29,443 nucleotides of DNA, from contig JAHBMJ010000705.1 of NCBI GenBank assembly GCA_018398765.1, positions 1 to 29,443 on the forward strand, given 5' to 3'. Within the stretch, counting starts at the first letter, position 1, and every line of letters begins with the position of its first letter. The notes under the pieces were generated by a model. The model saw nothing but the letters and a program-made list of their open reading frames with translations, had not been told where the DNA came from and searched no databases. Source of the DNA: Chromera velia (Eukaryota > Sar > Chromeraceae). The position numbers and the translations under genes were made by a program. Positions 22,254 to 29,443 of this stretch are shown one piece after another.

Positions 22254-22426
22254 CACAGACAGACAGACACACAGACAGACAGACACACACAGACAGACTA
22301 TATGTTTCTTCTTCTCCCTTCTTTTCTTCATGAACACAACAGAGAAAAAGAAAGAAAGAACACAGACAGACAGACAGACAGATAGACAGACAGACAGACA
22401 GACAGACACACACACAGACAGACACA

Positions 22427-22466
<40 letters not shown>

Positions 22467-22481
22467 GACAGACAGACAGAC

Positions 22482-22517
<36 letters not shown>

Positions 22518-23215
22518 GGAAAGGTAGGAAGAACAGGCCGATGGATGCAGAATGGAGACAACTATTGTGGAAAAGATAGACTACATTTCTGACTCGGCAG
22601 AATGGCGGGAAAACATGAGAGGACTGCGATGAAGGGACCTGAAGTAAATTGCAGATTCTAGACTGAGAAGGGAACGCTGATCGACTTCAACACATACAGA
22701 CAACATTTAGGCAGACATGATTCTGACAGCCAGAAAATAAAAATAACGGACATTTCAGATCAACAGCTCAAGAAATATATGTATGGGCGAATACTTATTC
22801 GTGAAACCACACAAAAGGGAGAGGAAGAGAAATCGAGAGCCGGGGGGGAGGAAAGGGAGAGAAGCATCATGACAGGAAGCGACATACCGTGAGAGTGAGG
22901 AAAAGACAAAGGAGAGAGGAGCAAAGGAAGCGAAGCAGACCAGCAGGCATGTCAGAAAGGAAGACAACAGCTTGAATAGTTTTGTTCATTAAAGGAAAGC
23001 CCAAGCTTGCGCTCTCTCTGACATTTTGGTACATCGCAAGTACTTCCGCTTTCCCTTGTTTTTCTTTTTCTCTCTTTCTCAACGAACCTTCCTGCTTCCT
23101 GAAGTTTCTTCTTCACGTCTGCTCCAACTTTCCGAGCCTTCATTGCTTCCTCAACAAACCCGAAGGCCTCGAGAGATTCTCCCAAGTCAGACACAGAGAC
23201 GTACCCAGTCGCCTC
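20966..23215 (-). CDS. EF-hand-like (calmodulin-superfamily-like) protein, 5' end unresolved
   Basis: Three exons on the minus strand: 23215-23088, 21829-21637 and 21136-20966 (stop TGA). Splice phases are 2 and 0 and match. Donors are GTTCGT and GTGAGT; acceptors follow gcctgcag and gctgcacag. The first begins EATGYVSVSDLGESLEAFGF, which looks like the second half of an EF-hand loop and its exiting helix. The middle exon carries GFLEQEEYVEAVEQVARGLY. The last carries VEEVRSLFESLEAGAGSRGK and ISAEAMLRALS, again like a degenerate EF-hand. Canonical calcium-ligand Asp residues are mostly missing, so calcium binding is doubtful. At least one more exon must lie upstream. A candidate ends at 23326 with FVIETRQ before donor GTGAGT, which is in phase and would complete the first helix. 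No start codon could be assigned. Its neighbour on the other strand is an IQ-motif protein. Confidence 0.72.
22020..22515. repeat. compound (GA)/(CA)/(CAGA) microsatellite with three ACTATATG boxes
   Basis: In the intron between the 23215-23088 and 21829-21637 exons of the EF-hand-like gene. The 18-mer ACTATATGTTTCTTCTTC occurs at 22113, 22203 and 22297. The third copy continues for about 70 bp of sequence that matches, inverted, the end of both duplicated segments in LHC intron 1. Confidence 0.93.
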
Positions 23216-23464
23216 CTGCACAGAAAAATGAATGCATGAAGTCACTCCAATGGATCCAAAGACAAAACCTAACTGTGCATAAAATCCAACACGACACTGA
23301 CACATCCCCATTATCGCATACTCACTTGGCGAGTCTCAATGACAAAGGAAAAGAGACTCGGATGGCCTTTCGATGTGCCACACAGACAGACAGACTGCCT
23401 CGCTTACCGATTCATTGAGATTGAGATACTCACTCGCTCACTGCCTCACTGAGTGGTCGACTGC

Positions 23465-23645
23465 CTGCCTGCCTGCTTGACCGGCTGACTGACTGACTGA
23501 CTGACTGGCTGGCTGGCTGGCTGACTGGCTGACTGACTGACTGACTGACTGACTGGCTGACTGGCTGACTGGCTGACTGGCTGACTGGCTGACTGGCTGA
23601 CTGGCTGACTGGCTGACTGGCTGACTGGCTGACTGACTGACAGAC
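23465..23645. repeat. (GACTGGCT)n minisatellite
   Basis: About 180 bp of GACT and GGCT units, largely an 8-bp alternation. Translated, it gives Ser/Gln/Pro/Val repeats on the minus strand, but no splice or start context supports coding. Confidence 0.92.
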
Positions 23646-24416
23646 GGACTCACTGACTGCCTTGCTGCCTGACTTACTGTCGGACAGCTATGAAACCGGG
23701 CAGACAGGTGTGGACGGACAGAGAAAAAGGACTGAAACATACACAGAGCGAAATCAAAACACACATTTTTGAGTTTCCGTCCGTTCAGATCTATTTCCAA
23801 TTTTCAGATTTCTCTCGAAAAAGTCTTCCATTGGGGATCGATGCGAAAAGAAACAGGAAGATGAAACGAGAAGGGGGGTATTACGGGAAAGAACAGAGAC
23901 GGCAGGAGATGAAGATATATATATATCGATGTATCCAAATGAAATGAAGCAGATGCACGTAAACGGGCAAACAAACACTCGACAGGGATCAGACTCAGTC
24001 AACCCATCGACTTATTGAGTGACCTTGTCAAGAGCTTTAAAGACCTTCCTGAGGTCTTTTCTCTGTGTATGTTTGAGGAACTCCTCCATCCTGATATGTA
24101 TATATAGGTTCCAGTCGTTTAATTATTTGGGCCACGAGTTTAAACCGATTGACTTGCCTTCCCGGACCCCCTCTGCTTGTGGACATGCACCTCTGCCTTG
24201 GACTCAGCAGGGGCCAGAATAGACAAACAGAGTCGTGGAGTTTCGTATATGCGTGCCTTGGTTGCAATTTGAGCAGCAATCAGCATGGCACCAGGACACA
24301 CGTGCAGCTCCCCATGCATGCATATAGCTCCGGCCCCAAAAGAACTCAATTAAGTCATAGATTTTCGCGCGACGCGTGCGCGCGCTCAGTGCACATCAAA
24401 AATTTTGCGCCAAGTT

Positions 24417-24451
24417 CGATCGCGATCCTGCATGTGCATGGATCGCGATCG
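24417..24451. repeat. perfect 12-bp inverted repeat, 11-nt spacer
   Basis: Left arm CGATCGCGATCC (24417-24428), spacer TGCATGTGCAT, right arm GGATCGCGATCG (24440-24451). Each arm also contains the self-complementary 10-mer CGATCGCGAT-like core. A CpG-rich alternating purine/pyrimidine stretch (GCGCGACGCGTGCGCGCGC) lies ~35 bp upstream. It sits about 400 bp before the IQ gene start. Confidence 0.9.
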
Positions 24452-24830
24452 ATTTTTGCGTGCGTGTCATGCAGCTATAGACTGCATGTCGTTCCGAAAC
24501 AGAGATTTGAAGAGGTCAGCTCGAATCATCAGCTGGGAATGATCAGATCGAAGCACTTGTCAGAGTTCAGAACGACTTGCCACTATTCTGTCCAACTGTG
24601 CCAGACTTGATGGTCCCCTTGCAGAAATGATCCTTCAGAACGTTCGAAGTTGACTGTATGCGTATTAATAACAGTGCGTCTTTTTCTTTCGTGTAATCTT
24701 AATTGACGTCATGTTGTTTGCCTGTCTGTCTTCTCTCTCATTCCGTCTTTTTACAGAGTGATTCTGTGGACACGAAAGTAAATCAACTCGTCCAGGTAGC
24801 GGGGTACTTAATCTGAAGGGCTGGGAAAGA

Positions 24831-27800
24831 ATGTCTGCTACCGTCTGTCATCCTCTTGCCAGCACAGGATCCCATGGAGGCAACAGCACTACTGGGTCGC
24901 CAGAGTGGTGGGGGCAAGACAGACCCAATGGGAACAACGCATTACTTGTGTAAGTGAACTCACGGTTATTTATTTGCTGCACTTTTTACCTACAGGCTTC
25001 TCTCGTGCCTCAACAGTCCTCTCTGCCAGTCGCCGACTTTCGAGTTTCACGCTGTTCTACCTTCTGTCTTCGCCCCCTCTGTCTGCAGAGTGCCGGGGTT
25101 CGATGGAAGCCTGAAAAAGGCCAGGGTGAGCCGGATCTTCACTGATGTCCCTCAACGGCTTTTGCATTGCTCCTGCTTGTGACTCGCCGTTTGCATCTCC
25201 ATTTTGGTTTTCGATTTTCGCTTTTTCCTTCAAGGCTTTCAAGGCGTCTCCACCGCCTGTCCGCACCTGCTTGCCCAGAGTTGCCGTTTCCACATTTCTG
25301 TTTCCGCATTTGCTGCGCTGCGTGCTTTTACATTCTCTCGCACCTGTTCTTGCCTCTTTTCCCCCGCTAGTCCTGCCTGGATGATTTTGTGATACCGAAG
25401 GGCAAAGCAACTGAGGGGCGGCCCTTTCTTCTGCGTATCAACGCCCTGACTCTCCCCTTTCACACATACACGCATGCAAGCACGTACGTTCAGTTCAGCT
25501 TGAAGGCGTTGGAATGATCATGCAGAGGCCTCCCATGCAGAATTATGTATGTCTTCCTTCCAGACTTGCTCAGTTCCGCCCTTCCTGTCCTGCCTGCCTT
25601 GCTGCCTTTCCTGCATCCGTGCTCCCCCACTTCCACTCCTTCAAGTCTTCTATATCTTTTCCTTCTTTTGATGTGTCTAGCTCTACACACATGCCCGTAC
25701 ATCTGTCTTCTTCTTCGTGAAGGTCTACGAACTGCCCGTGGGAGGCTTAGACTGTTCTGCGCTGGTCGACCGCATTCAGTCGAAAGCCCGTGTGATGAGG
25801 TTCTGGGACCACTACGAGCACCTCTCCGAACTGATGGGGGGGATGGAGAAAATTTTGTCCATGCACCCGACGCACAACCACTGCGGGTCTTCCTCGGCTT
25901 CGGCATCGTCGTCCTCCTCCGCAGATCGAGAGAGAGACAGAGAGAGGGGACACCCGGGGACAGACAAGGCCACAAGCAAGGGGGAGACGGGGTCATATGA
26001 CTCAAGTCATCGGACAGGGCTGGGAAGAGCGGGGGGGGCATCAGTGACAGGGGAGCAAAGAGGGAAGGAGGACAAGGCGCAAGCTGGCTGCTGCGTCGGT
26101 CAATCCAAACGAAAATATTCTGTCGAAGGAGGGAAAGAGGAACCGATGGCCGCTCCGGGTGCCGACAGTTTTTGCTCTCCGTTCCCTTTATCCTCTTCCT
26201 GCTCGGGAAACATGCCGTCAACGCAATGCAACGGCAAACCATCAACTGACGCTTGCTCGGGCAAGACCAGGACAGGTGGAGAATGCCGCTCTTCCACCTC
26301 CTCCCCGTCTTATTCAGGGGGGGCCTCTTGTGATCACAGCAGCAGCAGTAGCAGTAATGGATCTCCCCCATCTACCCAACATGAGCACACAAAAGAATTC
26401 CACTCCTTTCTCTCCCCCGCACGTGACGCTCTCCCTCAGCCGTCTGAAAACAGTGGCGCTTTCTCTTTTTCTGTCCACCCTCCTCGTTCCACTGCTTCTT
26501 CTTGTCTCCCCGAGTCCACTCCGCTCGATAAGTCAGTTGAACTGCTCCATGCCCCGTTGCCGTCTTCCTCGTCTCTGTCTGCTGCTTCTCTCCCCCAAGG
26601 AGCGGGATCAGTTTCTCCCACCCCCGCACAGAACCGACAAGCCGTCCCATCTTCAGGAGATGCCAGAGCGCAAAGAGGTGCAGCAACACCCTTGCAGCAT
26701 CACGTTGGAGTGCCCACGCCCTTACAGGTCTGCGGAGACACCGATGAGCAGCAGAAGCAGAAGAAAAATGGAGAGGGAGGACAACAGCAACAGCATCAAA
26801 GACGGAGGGGAAAAGGTGGAGGGGAAGAGGGAGACAAAGATGGGGATGCAAGGAAGGGGAAGGGAGACGGGGGTGATCAAGACCGTTCCAACAGGCGGCA
26901 CAAAAAGGATCAGCCCCCCCCTCCCCCCGGAGGTGAAGAGCCCGACCCCTCAGGTTCTTCGTCCTCTTCTCGGAGTAGCTCCTCTTCTAGTTCCTCCTCT
27001 TCCTCTTCTGCTGCTGTCAGTTCTTCCAGCTCCTCGTTCTCGTCTCTCTGCCAAGTAGAGCAAGCAAATGGAGATCAGATCGTCGGGGAGGGAGGTCAGA
27101 CACAGACGCAGCAGACGGTGCAGCAACCCCCCATTTTTTTGGATCAGAGGCAACAACACCATTCTCCTCAAGCTCGGGGGGCCCCGGAAAGGGAAGGAGA
27201 GAGGGAGAGTGGGGGGGCTACCAGCTCAACAACCGCAGCAGCAGCAGGAGCACACACCCCTGCTCCACAAGTTCAGCAGCAGCACTCCTCCTCCTCGTCT
27301 CCTTCGACGTCTCCTGGGGGGAGGGAGAGGCGCAAATCCTCTCATCCCTTTTCTTTCGAGACCTGCCTTATTCTGGATCGGGCAGCGGTGGGTTGACTGC
27401 ATGTATGACGCATCTATCGTTCCTTGTTGTCCTTCCCTTTTCTTCTTTCTGCCTCTCTGATTTCCACTGTTGGGTGGATCGTTTCTTTCTTTCGATCGAT
27501 GCGTGTTTGTGTTGACGAAAGAAGATATCAAAGGAGAGGAGAGGGGCTCCCCTCCGTTCCTCCCCTATCAGCAGAGATTTTTTTTTTTGCTTTGACTGCG
27601 CCACTTCTCTTGTGCTGACGGAAGATAAAATGACTGCCGCTGCGGCTCGTTTGACTGCAAGCGCGTGACGATGTCTCTTTGCCTATTTGCTGCAAATGAT
27701 CATCCATCCAGAAGGACATGCAAGGGAGGTGTCACAACACGCACAAGAGATTGCGGACACAGACCGCCATGCAGACGGACAATGCATGCAAATGACCCGA

Positions 27801-28660
27801 ACATTTGATGCATGTGTGTGTATCTTGTTTTGCTCTTCTTCACGCACTGATGGATTTGTGTGCAGGTGATAATCCAAAAGAACATTCGGAGAGTTCTCGG
27901 TCAGAGGGAGGCAGACGAGAGAAAGAGGCAGGTCGAGTGGGAGCGTCGGGTCGAGCCCTTCGTGATTCGTCTCCAGGCAGGTGCAAGGGGGATGAGAGGA
28001 AGGAGAGAGGCCCGGATCGAGAAAGGAGTCACTGTAGCCAAGTTCATTCGGGATTGCTGTGCGGTCAGTCAGGAGCTCCCTTCCTTTTTTTCTTCTTGTT
28101 CTCTTTCCTTTCCACTTCTCCCGTTCTCTTTGAGGATTTGTGGGTGAAGTCGACTCCCCGTTTTTTTCTTCTTATTTATCCTCTCCATCCCTTTCAATCA
28201 TCTACAAGACAAGAGGCCAGAGCGGCCAACTTGACCTTCCTTTCACTTGGACATTCGGTTGGTTTTCTCTCTCTCTCTGCCTACTGCCGCTCGTTGGGAG
28301 GGAGGGACCCCATTCTGCGCCCTTCCTGCCTGTGTGCACAGCTTGACTTATGCTGCATCCCCATGCACTGACCTCCAACTCCCTCTCTCTCCCTCCTTCC
28401 TCGTGTGTGTGTGTGTGTGTGTGTGAGCAGGCTGCCATCCAGAGATCGTGGCGTCAGTACAGGAGAAATGAAACGGCAGTTTTTGAGCAAGCGGTAGGTT
28501 TTTCTCTCTGTCTTTTCTTTTTTGTCGACGGCTTTACGCGTGCGAGAAGGGTCGTGAGTCTGTTGCTTTCTTCGTGTGTTGGCATTCAGATTCGTCCTCT
28601 CTTACCCCTCTTTCGCTGTCTTTTTGTCGCTGTCTTTCGTGACTGCAGTTTCTCATCCAA

Positions 28661-28698
<38 letters not shown>

Positions 28699-29352
28699 AT
28701 TGAAGACTTGCAGACAGTGAGGAATGCTGCAGCCTCAGAAGTGCAGCGTGTGTGGAGGGGGAGGACGGGGAGGAGAGAGGTGCACAGGGTTCGCAAGGAA
28801 CGGAACAGACCTGACATTTTTGGTGCTGTCAGGCAAGCGCGGCAGCTCTTTTTCCGGAGTATGCGGATGCGCCTGTTGGCAGAAGAAGAGCGCTCCGCTG
28901 GACCCTTACTGCGTGAACCTGTTGGTGACCCCGCAGAGCTGTCAGGGGGCAGTCGAGAGCGGGGGAGCGGGGTTTTTGGAGGTGATGGATGGGAGAGGAG
29001 GGTTGGGGAGGATTCCGAAGAGGAGAAGGAAATGAACGAGCGGAACAGCTTGGTGAGGGGGATGGATCCTGTGTCGGAATCTATGGAAGGGTCCAGAGAG
29101 AAGAAGGAAGAGTCTCTTTCAAACAGAAGAACAGGGCCTATTGAGAAGACAAGAGAGCCCGCCGTCTCGGTCAATGTTTCTTCGTCTTCGTCTTCTTCAT
29201 CCTCTGCTGCTGCCGTACAGCACTCAGCCGACACAGAAAGAAGTGGAAATCAAAAGACGGAGGGAAACGGAGAACTTGAGAGGCAGAGTCAGACAGCAGG
29301 CAAAAAGAAGACACCGGAGACCCGGAATCCTTCCTCCCGCCCTCCCACTTGA
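24831..29352 (+). CDS. IQ-motif (calmodulin-binding) protein
   Basis: Exons: 24831-24949, 25089-25125, 25371-about 25487, 25723-27387, 27866-28063, 28431-28493 and 28699-29352 (stop). The product is about 950 aa. The start is ATG in context gaaagaATGTCT. Four IQ-like segments bind, by family knowledge, calmodulin-type EF-hand proteins: AAVIIQKNIRRVLGQRE (built across the 27387/27866 junction), VIRLQAGARGMRGRRE, AAIQRSWRQYRR and ASEVQRVWRGRTGRRE. N-terminal to these lie a conserved-looking block (ALVDRIQSKARVMRFWDHYE) and about 500 residues of Ser/Gln/Gly/Pro-rich low complexity. The C-terminal ~170 residues are charged, with a Ser run. Phases agree at all junctions except that the exon 3 donor is unclear: TAC|GTTCAG keeps frame but is weak, AC|GTACGT is strong but breaks it. 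A 6- or 21-nt microexon ending at 25546 (NY or RPPMQNY, donor GTATGT) would also keep frame. Overall role unknown. Confidence 0.8.
28403..28695. repeat. (GT)n tracts abutting two IQ-gene acceptors
   Basis: A GT run at about 28403-28425 ends in gagcag at the exon starting 28431. A second at about 28664-28695 ends in gtgcag at the exon starting 28699. Both occupy the place of a normal polypyrimidine tract. Confidence 0.92.
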
Positions 29353-29443
29353 TTTCACACCAAGAAAGAAAGAAAGAGACGGAGAGAGAGAAGAAAATGG
29401 CAAAGTAAGTACAGTAGGTGACGGAAGGAAGGAACAGAAGGAT
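29353..29443. other. 3' flank of the IQ gene
   Basis: Purine-rich sequence with (AAAG)n and GGAA runs. Too short to assign a poly(A) signal or next gene. Confidence 0.5.

Larger units (their letters stand above)
23327..24830. other. intergenic/5' region between EF-hand-like and IQ genes
   Basis: 1.5 kb that must contain the missing 5' exon(s) of the EF-hand-like gene and the promoter of the IQ gene. It includes the minisatellite, a TATATATAT run at about 23921, a short hairpin at 24039-24059 and a strong inverted repeat at 24417-24451. A plus-strand fragment at about 24560-24655 reads SSERLATILSNCARLDGPLA in one frame and stops soon after. It could be a relic exon but is not assigned. Confidence 0.45.

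Noticed and set aside
21881-22527. Open frames of 135-242 aa on both strands
   Set aside because: Encoded by (CAGA)n, (GA)n and (CA)n; no start, splice or family support.
23465-23645. Possible CRISPR-like array
   Set aside because: Units are 4-8 bp with no unique spacers; an ordinary minisatellite in eukaryotic DNA.
23438-23800. Minus-strand frame with SQSASQPVSQ repeats
   Set aside because: Product of the GACTGGCT minisatellite; it does not join in phase with the EF-hand-like exons.
24757-24795. Exon-like SDSVDTKVNQLVQ between tttttacag and GTAGCG
   Set aside because: It lies just upstream of the IQ gene ATG and no start codon or joining exon could be found. At most a 5' UTR exon.
1-29443. 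tRNA, rRNA, spliceosomal RNA or viral genes
   Set aside because: No cloverleaf, conserved rRNA or snRNA signature and no viral protein was recognised when reading both strands. A covariance-model search would be needed to exclude small RNAs.

Overview
The window reads as nuclear DNA of a microbial alga with a red-type secondary plastid, most likely a chromerid (Chromera velia or a close relative). The main clues are a light-harvesting (LHC/FCP) gene whose product starts with a signal peptide ending in the ASAF motif of secondary red plastids, genes cut into many small exons, and introns and spacers full of microsatellites. The species is an inference. There is no bacterial operon structure, and I recognised no rRNA or tRNA gene.

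Exons were joined by eye from reading frame, splice phase and family alignment. Six protein-coding genes are supported. (1) 199-2342, minus: multi-pass membrane protein, function unknown. (2) 2954-5591, plus: the 25 kDa subunit of cleavage factor Im (CFIm25/CPSF5/NUDT21), five exons, 293 aa. (3) 7213-11793, minus: DUF1499 protein with a probable signal peptide, seven exons, about 175 aa. (4) 13023-19312, plus: LHC/FCP antenna protein, nine exons, 204 aa. (5) 20966-23215 and probably further 5', minus: EF-hand-like protein, N terminus unresolved. (6) 24831-29352, plus: protein with four IQ-like (calmodulin-binding) segments, about 950 aa, one junction unresolved.

Genes 1/2, 3/4 and 5/6 are head-to-head pairs. 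3/4 pairs two probably plastid-targeted products across a 1.2 kb spacer. 5/6 pairs an EF-hand-like protein with an IQ protein. 2/3 converge across 1.6 kb, and 4/5 converge across 1.65 kb holding an AT-rich island.

The rest is introns and spacers: long simple repeats, a ~0.6 kb direct duplication in LHC intron 1 around a 21-N gap, a dispersed element ending in ACTATATG plus (CAGA)n in two genes' introns, a splice donor triplicated as a 32-bp tandem repeat, two perfect inverted repeats and two AT-rich islands. Ten of about 25 modelled donors begin GTC rather than GTA or GTG, and several acceptors sit directly behind (TG)n tracts.
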